Positions 17,241-26,029 are shown, counted from the stretch's first letter. The stretch is 40,745 bases of DNA from Teichococcus aerophilus (GCF_014490485.1 NZ_JACTVA010000048.1:1-40745), one strand, 5' to 3'. Translations and numbers: made by a program. The notes: generated by a model from the letters alone, not told the origin.

Positions 17241-18761
17241 TCAGGTTTCCAGCATGCGGCGCAGCAGTTCCACGTCCTCGGCGAAGGAGACGTCGGCTTG
17301 CATGAGCTCGGAGACGCGGGAGACGGCGTGCATGACGGTGGTGTGGTCACGGTTGCCGAAGCGGCGGCCGATCTCCGGCAGCGAGCGGGAGGTGAGCTGC
17401 TTGGCCAGGTACATGGCCACCTGCCGCGGGCGCGCCACGTTGCGGGCGCGGCGGGCGGAGGACATGTCGGTGAGGCGGATGTTGTAGTGCTCCGCCACCT
17501 TGCGCTGGATTTCCTCGATGGTGACGCGGCGATCATGGGCGCGGAGAATGTCGTGCAGGACTTCCTGCGCGGATTCCAGCGTGACCGGGCGGCCGAAGAG
17601 GTTGGCGTGGGCGATCAGGCGGTTCAGCGCGCCTTCCAGCTCACGGACATTGCTGGTGATCTTGTGCGCCAGGAACTCGAGGACGCGGGACGGCACCTCG
17701 ACCTCGGCGGTCTGTGCCTTGGCCTGGAGGATGGAAATGCGGAGTTCGTAGGTGGTGGCGTGGATGTCCGCCACCATGCCGCAGCCGAGGCGGGTGCGGA
17801 GACGGTCCTCCAGCCCCGACAGGTCGCTGGGCGACTTGTCGGCGGAGACGACGATCTGCTTCCCGGCATCCACCAGCGCGTTGAAGGTGTGGAAGAACTC
17901 TTCCTGCGTGTTGTCCTTGCCGATGAGGAACTGCAGGTCGTCGATCATCAGCACGTCCACGGAGCGCAGGCTCTCCTTGAACTGCATGGTGGACTGGTTC
18001 CGCAGCGCGTTGATGAAGCGGTACATGAAGGTCTCGGCCGACATGTAGGTCACGTGCCGCTCGACGCCGCCTTCGCCGTTCTGGATGGCCCAGGCCACGG
18101 CGTGCATCAGGTGCGTCTTGCCCAGGCCGACGCCGCCATACAGGAACAGCGGGTTGAAGCCGGGGCTGGCCGGCTTTTCCGCCACGCGGCGGGCGCAGGC
18201 ATAGGCGAATTCGTTGGGCTTGCCGACGACGAAGCTGTCGAAGGTGAAGCGCGGGTCCAGCTTGGCCGACCAGTCGTTGTTGCGCGAATCGGCCTTGGGC
18301 GCCTCGGCGCGCGCGGGGGCGGCAGCGGCGGCTTGCTGGCGCGGCGGGGTGGCCAGCGACTCGGCCAGGCCACCGGCGCGGGGGGCGGTGGAATCCTCGC
18401 CCTCGGCTTCGGCCGGGCGGGCTTCGGCGGCGACGCGGATATCGACACGGCGGACGCCCGGGTGCTCGCCCTGCCACAGCAGGCGCAGGCGGTCCCCGTA
18501 ATGGGTACGGACCCAGTCCCGCAGGAAGCGGGTGGGGAGCAGGATGACGACCTCTTCGCCCTCGATGGCGGCCAGGGTCATCTGGCGCAGCCAGCTGCGG
18601 TACTCGACCTCGCCGACATCCTCGCGCAGGCGGCCACGGATCCGGGCCCAGGCCTCGGCGACAGGGTCGTCCGCTACCTGGCTGTGTCCCATCAGTTCCT
18701 GCCCTGTGTGGTCTTGTGCGGACGGCGACGGCATGCCGAGCTCATTCTCCATGCGAAGCAT
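17241..18761 (-). CDS. dnaA: chromosomal replication initiator DnaA
   Basis: A 506-residue AAA+ protein that binds DnaA boxes and opens the replication origin. Domain I (about 30-110) is followed by an Ala/Pro-rich linker, then the ATPase core with Walker [12 protein letters not shown] (near 208-218) and Walker [12 protein letters not shown], and the C-terminal DNA-binding domain with the signature [12 protein letters not shown]. The ATG at 18761 is preceded by GAGGGT at good spacing. Neighbours rpsT, an enoyl-CoA hydratase and mutM form a gene order conserved in many alphaproteobacteria, including Caulobacter. Confidence 0.98.
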   Translation of the reverse strand: MLRMENELGMPSPSAQDHTGQELMGHSQVADDPVAEAWARIRGRLREDVGEVEYRSWLRQMTLAAIEGEEVVILLPTRFLRDWVRTHYGDRLRLLWQGEHPGVRRVDIRVAAEARPAEAEGEDSTAPRAGGLAESLATPPRQQAAAAAPARAEAPKADSRNNDWSAKLDPRFTFDSFVVGKPNEFAYACARRVAEKPASPGFNPLFLYGGVGLGKTHLMHAVAWAIQNGEGGVERHVTYMSAETFMYRFINALRNQSTMQFKESLRSVDVLMIDDLQFLIGKDNTQEEFFHTFNALVDAGKQIVVSADKSPSDLSGLEDRLRTRLGCGMVADIHATTYELRISILQAKAQTAEVEVPSRVLEFLAHKITSNVRELEGALNRLIAHANLFGRPVTLESAQEVLHDILRAHDRRVTIEEIQRKVAEHYNIRLTDMSSARRARNVARPRQVAMYLAKQLTSRSLPEIGRRFGNRDHTTVMHAVSRVSELMQADVSFAEDVELLRRMLET

Positions 18762-19143
18762 CTGCCACCCTCTGATCTCAATCGCGCCCTGGCCGGAGGT
18801 CCGGCGAAAGCGTTCGGTCGGATATCGGGCTCCGAAGGCCCGATTATTCCCCCCTGCCGTCCGACTTTCGAGACTTGAAAGTGGGATGGGCGCAAAAAAT
18901 CATGAACTGCCAGGAGCAACCCAAGAAATGCGCACAGGTTCGCGATCCGTGCTTCACTGACAGGAAAATAATAGTCCTGCCGGCGGTACGGCCGAATTTA
19001 CGGAGAGGGTCGGATAACTTGCAGAAGAAGCACCTGCTCTTGAAGGCTATTCCGCTGCGCCACGGGGCGCAACGGGAATATCCATCGGGCAGGAGCCTCA
19101 GCGGTCAATCCCGCGGGAGAGCCCCGCGAGGAACCGCCAGGCC
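18762..19143. other. dnaA-rpsT intergenic region
   Basis: A 382-bp gap that must hold the dnaA promoter and the end of the rpsT transcript. I found no perfect DnaA box (TTATCCACA or its inverse), no GANTC site and no AT-rich unwinding stretch, so it does not look like oriC. A GC-rich hairpin at about 19107-19131 just after rpsT (arms GCGGG/CCCGC) has no T-tract. Confidence 0.5.
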
Positions 19144-19419
19144 TCAGGCCTGGGCGGCGGCCAGCGACTTGATGCGGGCGGCCAGGCGCGACAGCTTCCG
19201 CGCCACGGTGTTGGTGTGCATCACGCCCTTGGTGGCGGCGCGGTGCAGCTCGGGCTGCATGTCCTTGAAGGCGGCCTGGGCGGCGGCCTTGTCGCCACCC
19301 GAGATCGCCTTCTCCACCTTCACGAGGTAGGTGCTGACGCGGGAGCGGCGGGCGCGGTTGCGCTCGTTGCGGGTGGCCGTCTGCAGGATGCGCTTACGCG
19401 CGGAAGCCGTATTCGCCAT
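19144..19419 (-). CDS. rpsT: 30S ribosomal protein S20
   Basis: A 91-residue basic helical protein that binds 16S rRNA early in 30S assembly. It starts [27 protein letters not shown] and ends with [19 protein letters not shown], both typical. The ATG at 19419 is chosen because MANT is the family start; the frame extends six codons upstream. The location next to dnaA is conserved. No strong ribosome site is visible; S20 genes often have weak initiation regions. Confidence 0.97.
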   Translation of the reverse strand: MANTASARKRILQTATRNERNRARRSRVSTYLVKVEKAISGGDKAAAQAAFKDMQPELHRAATKGVMHTNTVARKLSRLAARIKSLAAAQA

Positions 19420-19548
19420 GGCGTGTGTTCGGACCAATTTCTAAGATGTACGCGGGCCGTTCAGCCCCACGGGAAGGCGCCGCTTCTACCCGCCCCTGGG
19501 GATAAGAGTCAATGCGCGGTGCATAACTTACGTCCCGCGCCTTGCATC

Positions 19549-20322
19549 TCAGCCCCCGAAGTTGGGCTTACGCTTCTCGTTGAAGGCGGCCATTCCCTCC
19601 TGCTGGTCGGGCGTGCCGAAGGCGGAGAGGAACAGCCGGCGCTCCAGCCGCACGCCTTCGCGCAAGGGCAGCTCGAACGCCGCGTTGACTGCTTCCTTGG
19701 CCATGGCGACGCCGGCGCGGGAGTGCTCGCCGATGCGCTGGGCCAGGGAGACCGCCTCCTCCACCAGCGTATCGGCCGGCACGACGCGGGAGACGAGACC
19801 GGTGCGCTCGGCCTCCGCCGCATCCATCATGCGGCCGGTCAGGATCATCTCCATGGCCTTGGACTTGCCGATGGCGCGGGTCAGGCGCTGGCTGCCGCCG
19901 GCACCGGGCAGGATGCCGAGCTTGATCTCGGGCTGGCCGAACTTGGCCGTATCGGCCGCCAGGAGGATATCGCACATCATCGCGACCTCGCAGCCGCCGC
20001 CCAGGGCGAAGCCGGCCACGGCGCCGATGACGGGCTTGCGGACCGTCAACACGGCCTCCCACGGCGCGATGAAATCGTTCAGGTAGGTGCCGGGCCAACT
20101 GCGGGGCTGCATCTCCCGGATATCGGCCCCAGCGGCGAAGGCTTTCTCATTGCCGGTGAGGACGATGGCGGCGATGGCGGGGTCCGAATCGAAGGCCCGC
20201 AGCGCCTGGGCCAGCTCGTCCATCAACTGGTCGCACAGGGCATTCAGCGCCTTCGGGCGGTTCAGGCGGATGATGCCGGCACAGCCCTGGGTCTCGGTCA
20301 GGATCATCTCGAACTCGGCCAT
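19549..20322 (-). CDS. enoyl-CoA hydratase/isomerase family protein
   Basis: A 257-residue crotonase-fold enzyme that probably adds water to 2-enoyl-CoA in fatty-acid breakdown. Seen are the CoA and oxyanion-hole segments [12 protein letters not shown] (about 60-71) and [15 protein letters not shown] (about 100-114), followed by the catalytic-region [19 protein letters not shown] with its conserved glutamate just before, and a C-terminal [14 protein letters not shown]. The start ATG 20322 fits the family; the frame extends 60 codons upstream into Pro-rich noise and a repeat. Its place between mutM and rpsT matches alphaproteobacterial synteny. Confidence 0.95.
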   Translation of the reverse strand: MAEFEMILTETQGCAGIIRLNRPKALNALCDQLMDELAQALRAFDSDPAIAAIVLTGNEKAFAAGADIREMQPRSWPGTYLNDFIAPWEAVLTVRKPVIGAVAGFALGGGCEVAMMCDILLAADTAKFGQPEIKLGILPGAGGSQRLTRAIGKSKAMEMILTGRMMDAAEAERTGLVSRVVPADTLVEEAVSLAQRIGEHSRAGVAMAKEAVNAAFELPLREGVRLERRLFLSAFGTPDQQEGMAAFNEKRKPNFGG

Positions 20323-20394
20323 GGCGCTTTGGGTCCCCCTTCGCTGCGACTCGGGGGCTGTTGTCGGCTGGCTGGGGGCGGCTGTCGAGGGGGA

Positions 20395-20470
20395 TGGAGG
20401 GGCAGGCAGGGGGCGCTGCGCCCTGTCCTCCGCTGGCGTAGCAGTGCTACCCCAGACCCCGCCGGGTGTT
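20395..20470. repeat. family III-type repeat end (left)
   Basis: GC-rich hairpin block GGGGGCGCTGCGCCC at 20409-20423, then CTACCCCAGACCCCGCCGG and a short T run near 20468. It matches the left end of the 33301-33582 element and, in inverse, the block at 21071-21123. It lies upstream of the enoyl-CoA hydratase. Confidence 0.65.
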
Positions 20471-20607
20471 TTAGCGCGGGCGGGTTTGGGCGTGTGCGCC
20501 ACAGGCCGGCGGGGATTTCGTCTTGGTGCCTATGCCTCATCGCGGTCCGCCTGACTGCAATGCGGTAGGGCTTGGCATTCAATAGGGCTTGGCATTCATA
20601 AGAATGG

Positions 20608-20890
20608 ATCGACGTTCGGTTTGGACAGGAAGGCCGGGGAAGGAAATCCCCGGACCCGTTCTTTTTTCTGCGGGTCTTTCGGTCGTGGATGTGGCGGCGT
20701 CGGCTTTCCCGGCCCGGACCAGGGTGACGCCGGAGGCTGCTGGTTCAGGCCAGATAGGCTGTGATCTTTGTCACGCCGCACCTGCTGCTGAGTCCCACGC
20801 CAATGACAAAAGAAATGGCGTAAACGTATCCGTTTACGCAGGGGAATTCCTTCCTCTGACCTCCTCTTCCACACTGAACCAACTGTCGAC
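20608..20890. repeat. family II intergenic element, copy 2
   Basis: A 283-bp element in the 805-bp gap 20323-21127. It aligns with 6534-6819 from the left border ATCGACGTTCGG to the right border TGTCGAC. The left terminator-like hairpin GGCCGGGGAAGGAAATCCCC is followed by a CTTTTTT run. The 22-bp palindrome at 20818-20839 has one mismatched base pair compared with copy 1. No gene is supported inside; open frames here are the same repeat-borne frames seen in copy 1. The rest of the gap (20891-21070) shows nothing convincing. Confidence 0.84.
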
Positions 20891-21070
20891 CAGCCATATT
20901 GCATCCGCTTTTAGCGGCTTTTGCTTCCAACATGATCATTAGCCAGAGCGTGGCTTTTGCTGGCGTGCGTTTGAGATGATTCAGGCCTTCGGCCATCTCA
21001 CCTCAGGCAGGCTTGTTCCAGTTTCTCAAAGAAGGATGCCGCTCCCACCACAGGGCGGGCAACTCGCAGC

Positions 21071-21123
21071 GGGGTCCGGGGTGGACTTTCCACCCCGGCG
21101 GGGGCCAGGGGGCAGCGCCCCCT
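21071..21123 (-). terminator. repeat-borne GC hairpins after mutM (family III end)
   Basis: Directly past the mutM stop on its strand: a GGGGGCGCTGCCCCC hairpin, then a second one with arms CCGGGGTGG and CCACCCCGG around AAAGT. It matches the right end of 33301-33582. No long T run follows, so it may be a stability or attenuation structure rather than a classic terminator. Confidence 0.62.
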
Positions 21124-21127
21124 GCCT

Positions 21128-21970
21128 TCACCGCTGCGTCTTTGCGCAAAAGAACGTGCTGCGGCCGGACTGCACGATGCGGGAGACGCCGTGGCAGCCG
21201 GGTGCGCCGGGGCAGAGCGGGCAGGGCTGCCCTTCGCGGTCGTAGACGGAGAAGCGGTCCTGGAAGTGGCCGAGTTCCCCATCGGCCTGGACGTAGTCGC
21301 GCAGGGAGGAGCCGCCGGCGTCGATCGCGTCGTTCAGCACGGCCTTGATGGCGGGCACCAGCCGTTCGGCGCGGGCGCCAGGGATGGTGCCGGCGAGGCG
21401 GCGCGGGGAGAGGCCGGAGCGGAACAGTGCTTCCGCCACATAAATATTGCCGAGGCCGGCCACCACGCCCTGGTCCAGCAGCGCCGCCTTGATCGGGGTC
21501 TGCTTGCCGGCGAGGGCGGCGCCGAGGATGGCGGGGGTGAAGGCGTCGTCCAGTGGTTCCGGCCCCATGGCGGCCAGCAGGCGGTGGGTATCTTCCTCCG
21601 CGGTGGGGATCAGGTCGACGCTGCCGAAGCGGCGGGGATCCACGAAGCCGACATGGGTGCCGCCAGCGGTTTCCAGCAGCAGGTGCTCATGGGCGGGGGG
21701 CGGGGTGTTGGCGCCACGTGGGCGGGCCACCATGCGGCCGGACATGCCCAGGTGGATCAGCACCGACTGGCCGTTGGAGAGGCGCATCAGCATGTACTTG
21801 CCGCGCCGGCGGAAGCCCTCGACCCGGGCGCCGGTCAGGGTGGCGGCGAGGCCGGCGGGGAAGGGCCAGCGCATGCCATCGCGCCGCGTCTCCGCATGCT
21901 GGATGGTCTGGCCGGTCAGGATGCCGGCCAGGCCGCGCATCACGGTTTCGACTTCGGGAAGCTCGGGCAT
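21128..21970 (-). CDS. mutM: formamidopyrimidine-DNA glycosylase
   Basis: A 280-residue base-excision enzyme that removes 8-oxoguanine and formamidopyrimidine. The catalytic N-terminus PELPEVET follows the ATG at 21970; the H2TH region contains [12 protein letters not shown]. The C-terminal zinc finger is unusual: CPLC (Cys250, Cys253) is followed by an insertion PGAPGCHG, and the last pair is CAKT, with Thr278 where the fourth cysteine usually stands. Cys259 or His260 in the insertion could replace the lost ligand. The RSTFFC loop is kept. The frame extends upstream through a repeat but MPELPEVET fixes the start. It keeps its place near dnaA. Confidence 0.96.
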   Translation of the reverse strand: MPELPEVETVMRGLAGILTGQTIQHAETRRDGMRWPFPAGLAATLTGARVEGFRRRGKYMLMRLSNGQSVLIHLGMSGRMVARPRGANTPPPAHEHLLLETAGGTHVGFVDPRRFGSVDLIPTAEEDTHRLLAAMGPEPLDDAFTPAILGAALAGKQTPIKAALLDQGVVAGLGNIYVAEALFRSGLSPRRLAGTIPGARAERLVPAIKAVLNDAIDAGGSSLRDYVQADGELGHFQDRFSVYDREGQPCPLCPGAPGCHGVSRIVQSGRSTFFCAKTQR

Positions 21971-22021
21971 GGGGGCGATGTAAGCCGCGTGCCGGGTGCT
22001 GGCGAGGGGAGTGGGATACGG

Positions 22022-22055
22022 AAAAGGCCGGGGAAGGATATCCCCGGCCTTTTTC
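22022..22055. terminator. bidirectional intrinsic terminator
   Basis: A perfect 13-bp stem AAAAGGCCGGGGA / TCCCCGGCCTTTT with a 6-base loop and A/T tracts on both sides. It lies downstream of the minus-strand gene ending at 22171 and upstream of mutM, separating the two units. The stem sequence is the same as the family I repeat ends, so it may be a solo end. Confidence 0.82.
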
Positions 22056-22170
22056 ACGCATTTGGATGGAGCCAGCCGGGCCTGGAGCATGATGCATCCG
22101 CACCATGCTTCATGCTTGTGTTTGGCCGCTCAATTCAGGCTTTCGGTGCTTCCACCTCAAGCCAACAGCT

Positions 22171-22554
22171 CTAGCGGCGCCGGCGACGGCGGAGCTGGCC
22201 GAAGGCCAGCGGTATGATGCTGATGCCAATGCCGTTGCGGGCCTCCACCAGGGCGGTGCGGCGGATGGAGAGAGCCTCCAGTTCCGCGCGGCTGGGGCGG
22301 TTCCGCATGGCGACCAGGCCGAGGATCAGGGCCAGGAGGATATCCACGCCGAAGATGATCAGGGCGCGGCCGAGCGGGCCCACATGGGGCCCAAGGGCGA
22401 TCCAGGCCACCAGGTGCAGCATGGCGAAGGCGGCGGCTGCCATGACCCCCGCGGCGGCGAAGAGGATGCCGCGGCGCAGTTCACGCTGGACCCTGAGGCC
22501 AAGCCGGGCGCGCTCCGCCTCCCAGGCGACGGATGCGAGACGAAGCGCGCGCAT
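22171..22554 (-). CDS. phage-holin-superfamily-like (DUF1469-type) membrane protein
   Basis: A 127-residue protein with an N-terminal amphipathic, Arg-rich helix (MRALRLASVAWEAERARLGLRVQREL), two hydrophobic helices (about 30-56 and 62-84) and an Arg-rich tail LRRRRRR. The layout resembles the holin-X/DUF1469 proteins often found beside DUF883 (YqjD/ElaB) genes in the YqjD-YqjE pair. It is the second gene of such a pair, 3 bp after the DUF883 gene. These proteins are frequent members of stress and stationary-phase regulons. Function is unknown. Confidence 0.72.
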   Translation of the reverse strand: MRALRLASVAWEAERARLGLRVQRELRRGILFAAAGVMAAAAFAMLHLVAWIALGPHVGPLGRALIIFGVDILLALILGLVAMRNRPSRAELEALSIRRTALVEARNGIGISIIPLAFGQLRRRRRR

Positions 22555-22557
22555 GGA

Positions 22558-22830
22558 TCAGCGCCCCAGCAGGCGGGCGAGCAGGTAGCCGGTACCGGCG
22601 GCCATCAGGATCGCGGTGAAGGGGCGCTCCTTCACGAGGCTGGCGACGGTGTCGGCCTCCTTCTGCGCGGTGTGGCTGACATGCCCGGCAAAATCCTGGG
22701 CGCGGCCGGCGGCGCGGCTGACGGCAGGCGTCACGCGCTCTTCCATCAGGTGCTCGACCTTGCGGCGAAGGTCGGCGATGCGCTCCTCGACGGGCTCGAG
22801 GTCGATGCCGTGGATCGGGTTCGAAGCCAT
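22558..22830 (-). CDS. DUF883 (ElaB/YqjD-like) membrane-anchored protein
   Basis: A 90-residue protein: a long charged amphipathic helix (residues 10-68, with EERIADLRRKVEHLMEERV) and one C-terminal membrane segment FTAILMAAGTGYLLARLLGR. E. coli YqjD and ElaB of this family tether ribosomes to the membrane in stationary phase; whether this homologue does is not known. The start has AGGAGA about five bases upstream. A weak EcfG-like pattern (GAAGC, 17 bases, CGTT) lies at 22867-22892, matching the -35 in only 3 of 5 positions. It forms a unit with the holin-like gene. Confidence 0.82.
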   Translation of the reverse strand: MASNPIHGIDLEPVEERIADLRRKVEHLMEERVTPAVSRAAGRAQDFAGHVSHTAQKEADTVASLVKERPFTAILMAAGTGYLLARLLGR

Positions 22831-22952
22831 GTCGTCTCTCCTAGTGAATAAAAGGATGAGCGGGATAACGGGTCGGGCCGCTGGCCAGCTTCAGCTTGGC
22901 CGGTCTCGCGGCCATTTCCAACCCCTCCCGCAGGAGGGGCCGGAGGGATGGA

Positions 22953-23144
22953 TCAGCGGGTGGCGCGGTCGATGCTACGGCCGGCGCGCTCGGCGGGGCC
23001 CGGCGGATCGACCGCGTCGCGGATGGCGGTGCCGGCATTGTCCAGGCTGCGGCCGGCGCGTTCGGCGGGGCCAGGCTCGTGGCAGGCGGCCAAGGGGGCC
23101 AGCAGCGCCAGGGCCGTGAGGGCTTGCAGGGTCAGTTTGCGCAT
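22953..23144 (-). CDS. small lipoprotein with an internal duplication
   Basis: A 63-residue protein with a signal peptide ending in the lipobox LAAC (Cys21), followed by two copies of GPAERAGRS(L/I)D at residues 25-35 and 49-59. This resembles entericidin-like and other short stress lipoproteins, but I do not assign a family. A ribosome site AAGGAG lies about eight bases before ATG 23144. An EcfG-type promoter candidate ends about 30 bases upstream. Location in a stress island supports a stress role. Confidence 0.74.
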   Translation of the reverse strand: MRKLTLQALTALALLAPLAACHEPGPAERAGRSLDNAGTAIRDAVDPPGPAERAGRSIDRATR

Positions 23145-23174
23145 TCCGGTGTCTCCTTCGCCGTATGCCGCCCT

Positions 23175-23200
23175 AACGCGGCGTCAGCGTGACAAGTTGC
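23175..23200 (-). promoter_or_regulatory. candidate EcfG-type promoter for the small lipoprotein
   Basis: On the minus strand: GCAAC (23200-23196), a 17-base spacer and CGTT (23178-23175). The alphaproteobacterial general stress consensus is GGAAC, 16-18 bases, CGTT; one mismatch in the -35. It lies 30 bp before the start codon. Confidence 0.55.
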
Positions 23201-23337
23201 GGAAAGCGTGAGCAGTGGCGTTCAGTTTTGCCATCTGGAGTAGGATCTGGGGGCCGTCAGCCGGGTGCGGCCGGGTGGTCCGGGCCAGGGCGGCGGCTGG
23301 GGCGCAGCGGCAGCCCGGCAGCGTTCGTAACGGGCTG

Positions 23338-25152
23338 TCAGGCCTGGTGGTTGCCCATGGCGCGGCCGGACAGGTCACCCTCCCGCCGGCGGAGCGGGAA
23401 GCGGACGCGCAACTCGGTACCGGCGCCGGGGGTGGCCTGGCGTTCGATCTCGCCGCCCAGATGTTGCGCGAAGCCCTGGATGAGGCGCATGCCGATGCCC
23501 TGCTCCTCCTCGTGCGGGCCAAGGCCCAGGCCGTCGTCGTGCACCAGCAGGATGACGGCTTCGAATTCTTCGTCCTCGCCTTCCGGGGTCATGACGCCGT
23601 CATGGCGCACGGCAATGGTGATGGTCCCGGTGCGGGTATCGGGGAAGGCGTGCTTGATGCTGTTGGTCACCGCCTCGGTCACCAGCAGGGCCATGGAGAC
23701 GGCCTGGTCGGTGACAATCTCCATGTCCTCCGCCTCGACCACCAGGCGGATGCGGCGGTCGGGGATCTCGCCCAGCGCGTTGAAGAGCTGCTTGGACAGC
23801 TCCTCCAGGAACGGGCGCAGCGCGATCGCCTCGAAGGTGCGGTTTGTGTAGAGGTGGCGGTGCAGCGTCGCCAGGGCCTGGACCCGGTCCCGCGCCGTGC
23901 TGAACTCGGCCCTCGCGGCGGGGTCGCGCAGCCGGCCGGCCTGCAGGTTCAGCAGGGAGGCGACAATCTGCAGGTTGTTCTTCACCCGGTGGTGGATCTC
24001 GGCCATCAGCAGGTCACGCTGGCGGAGGGCGCCGTTCAGCTGCTCCTCCCGCGCCGCGATGGCGATGGCGGCGTCGTTGAAGGCCTGTTCCAGCGCGCGG
24101 ACCTCTTCCGGCTCGCCCCGGCTGGGCAGGCCGGGGAAGGGCAGGCCGGGGCGCCAGCCCCGCACGCGGCTGGCCAGCAGGCGCAGCGGGCGGGCGATGG
24201 CGATATCGGCGCCGACGACGATGACGATGAGGCAGGCCAGCAGGAACACCGCCAGTTCCAGCGCCCGGCGCAGCAGCAGGCTGCGGGCATTGTCGCGGAT
24301 CTCGGTGGTGGGCAGGCCGACGACAAGGCGCAGCCCCTGCTCCAGGTCCGAGATGGCGTAGGCGAAGTGGCCGCCGCCGCGGGAGAAGCCTTCCAGTGCC
24401 TGGTTGGCCTGCAGCGCGAGCAACTGGGTCATCAGCGGGGCGGCGGGCAGGTCGGATTCCTCCGCGCCGGTCAGCGGCAGCGGGGTGTTCTGTCGGTCCA
24501 TCAGCCAGACATGGTCCGGCGTGACCGCCATGGACTGGCTTTCCTTGCGGATGAACACGTCCAGCAGCAGGCCGGCGGCGACGATCATCTCCACCCGGCC
24601 GTTGCGGATGATGGGCACGGCGCCGGTCAGGATCGGCCGGTTGGTCAGGGTACCGGTCTTGAAGCGGTTGATGACAAAGGGGGGTGCGCCTTCGGTGACG
24701 GGCGCGCGGGCGGCCCGCTGGGCGAGGTCGACATATTCCTGGTTGCCGCGCGCCATGTCGGTCGGCACGCCGCTGCACATCATCCGGCCTTCGCCATCCA
24801 GCAGCCAGATATTGGAATAGCGGTTGCGGTGGATGCCGAGCAGGGTGGCCAGCCGGCGCTGGCATTGCGGGGAGGCGGCGTCTACCAGCACGTCGCTGGT
24901 GGCGACGCCCTGCAGCAATTCCCGCATGCCGGACAGGGCGGCGCCATGGCGTTCGGCCGCAACCTCACCCAGCAGGGTGACGGTACGGAGGCCTGAGGCG
25001 CGTTCGGATTCGTAGCCGAGGATGGCATTGGCACCGGCGATGCCGATGACGGGGATGCTGGCGACGATGAGTAGCAGCAGCATCCGCCCCCGCACTGAGC
25101 GGAGTAGGACCCACGGCCCCCACCTTGAAGGTGGGGACTGTGGGGACGTCAC
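23338..25152 (-). CDS. membrane sensor histidine kinase, HisKA_2/HWE family (PhyK-like)
   Basis: A 604-residue sensor: TM1 (about 23-45), a periplasmic Cache-like domain (46-290), TM2 (about 297-318), a linker with HAMP-like features and the HisKA_2 motif EIHHRVKNNLQ with the phospho-histidine at His388, followed by an ATPase domain with EAVTNSIKHAFP and DDGLGLG. In related bacteria kinases of this type, encoded beside nepR, feed phosphate to PhyR. The start is GTG 25152-25150; its GTGA overlaps the nepR stop. A strong hairpin (arms CCCCACC/GGTGGGG, 25118-25136) lies just inside the coding start. No receiver domain is attached. Specific PhyR partnership is inferred from location. Confidence 0.9.
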   Translation of the reverse strand: MTSPQSPPSRWGPWVLLRSVRGRMLLLLIVASIPVIGIAGANAILGYESERASGLRTVTLLGEVAAERHGAALSGMRELLQGVATSDVLVDAASPQCQRRLATLLGIHRNRYSNIWLLDGEGRMMCSGVPTDMARGNQEYVDLAQRAARAPVTEGAPPFVINRFKTGTLTNRPILTGAVPIIRNGRVEMIVAAGLLLDVFIRKESQSMAVTPDHVWLMDRQNTPLPLTGAEESDLPAAPLMTQLLALQANQALEGFSRGGGHFAYAISDLEQGLRLVVGLPTTEIRDNARSLLLRRALELAVFLLACLIVIVVGADIAIARPLRLLASRVRGWRPGLPFPGLPSRGEPEEVRALEQAFNDAAIAIAAREEQLNGALRQRDLLMAEIHHRVKNNLQIVASLLNLQAGRLRDPAARAEFSTARDRVQALATLHRHLYTNRTFEAIALRPFLEELSKQLFNALGEIPDRRIRLVVEAEDMEIVTDQAVSMALLVTEAVTNSIKHAFPDTRTGTITIAVRHDGVMTPEGEDEEFEAVILLVHDDGLGLGPHEEEQGIGMRLIQGFAQHLGGEIERQATPGAGTELRVRFPLRRREGDLSGRAMGNHQA

Positions 25153-25358
25153 TGAGACCGGTCCTGCTCAATCAGTTTCAAGAGTTCCTCGGGGATCGGC
25201 TCACGGGCGATGTCGTCATACATGGCGTGCAGGCTGCGTTGCAGCCACAAGTCAAAGGCGGCGTCGGGCGTGCCCTTCCGGGCACGTCCCTCAGCCGTGC
25301 GTTCGGAGGCATCGGCCTCCTCCGCCGCTAATGCGCGCTTGTCAGACTGATCGTCCAT
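25149..25358 (-). CDS. nepR: anti-sigma factor NepR
   Basis: A 69-residue protein. NepR holds EcfG inactive until phosphorylated PhyR, through its sigma-like domain, lures it away. The family core is visible from residue 38: FDLWLQRSLHAMYDDIAREPIPEELLKLIEQ, the two helices that grip sigma; the N-terminal 35 residues are variable. The start ATG 25358 shares a base with the ecfG stop (TAATG) and the stop overlaps the kinase start (GTGA), so sigma, anti-sigma and sensor are made in coupled order. Confidence 0.94.
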   Translation of the reverse strand: MDDQSDKRALAAEEADASERTAEGRARKGTPDAAFDLWLQRSLHAMYDDIAREPIPEELLKLIEQDRSQ

Positions 25359-26029
25359 TAGCTTTCCAGGTGCAGACCCTGCTCGCTGGCCATCTTGTTG
25401 CTCACACGGTTCGTAGCACTCCGGCGGCGGGTTTCGCCAGCCTGGGACTGAGCCGTATTGCGCTTGGCGGCCTTGGTGGGCTGGTCGCCCGTCAGCCAGG
25501 CCTCGAGCTGCCGGCGAGCACGGAACACGCGGCACTTGGCGGTGCCGACGGCGCAACCCATGACTTCGGCGGCTTCCTCGTAGGACATGCCCTGCACCGT
25601 CACCAGCAGCAGCGCGGTACGGTGGTCGGCGGGGAGGTCGGCCAGACGCATGCGGAGCTCCCGCAGGGCCAGGCTGTCTTCCTGCGCGGCGGGGCGGGCC
25701 AGCGCCTCAGCGGGGGCGTTGTCCATGTCGCAGGTGTCGCGGCGGCGGCGGATATCGGACAGGAAGCGGTTCCGCAGGATGCGGAACATCCAGGCGCCGA
25801 AATTCGTGCCGGGGGTGAAGCTGTGCTGGGCTGCCAGCGCGTTGCTGACGGCGGCCTGCACCAGGTCGTCGGCATCCGCCCGGTTCCGGGTCATGGACAC
25901 GGCCTGCACGCGCAAGCGCGGCAGCAGGGCCACCAGCTGGTCGTGGAAGCTGGGACCTTCATTCACGGTGACGGCTTCTGCGGTCTCGGACGTGGCCACG
26001 TGATGGGTATCCTTGTGATCGCCTTGCAT
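25358..26029 (-). CDS. ecfG: general stress sigma factor EcfG
   Basis: A 223-residue ECF sigma factor. Region 2 covers about residues 25-95 with RNRADADDLVQAAVSNAL and FRILRNRFLSDIRRRRD; region 4 is near 122-175 with YEEAAEVMGCAVGTAKCRVFRARRQLE. It directs RNA polymerase to GGAAC/CGTT promoters under general stress. Compared with the roughly 180-residue family it has an extra N-terminal 25 and a C-terminal tail of about 45 basic residues. The ATG at 26029 (MQGDHKD) is chosen; an alternative start at 26065 (MQPALR) would add 12 residues. Pairing with nepR marks it as the EcfG proper. Confidence 0.93.
   Translation of the reverse strand: MQGDHKDTHHVATSETAEAVTVNEGPSFHDQLVALLPRLRVQAVSMTRNRADADDLVQAAVSNALAAQHSFTPGTNFGAWMFRILRNRFLSDIRRRRDTCDMDNAPAEALARPAAQEDSLALRELRMRLADLPADHRTALLLVTVQGMSYEEAAEVMGCAVGTAKCRVFRARRQLEAWLTGDQPTKAAKRNTAQSQAGETRRRSATNRVSNKMASEQGLHLES

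Noticed and set aside
18762-19143. oriC next to dnaA
   Set aside because: No DnaA box cluster or AT-rich region; in alphaproteobacteria the origin is often elsewhere.
20596-20996. Open frames inside the family II elements (also at 6673-7052) with similar residues in both copies
   Set aside because: The similarity follows from the DNA repeat itself. The frames are short, lack ribosome sites and end differently.
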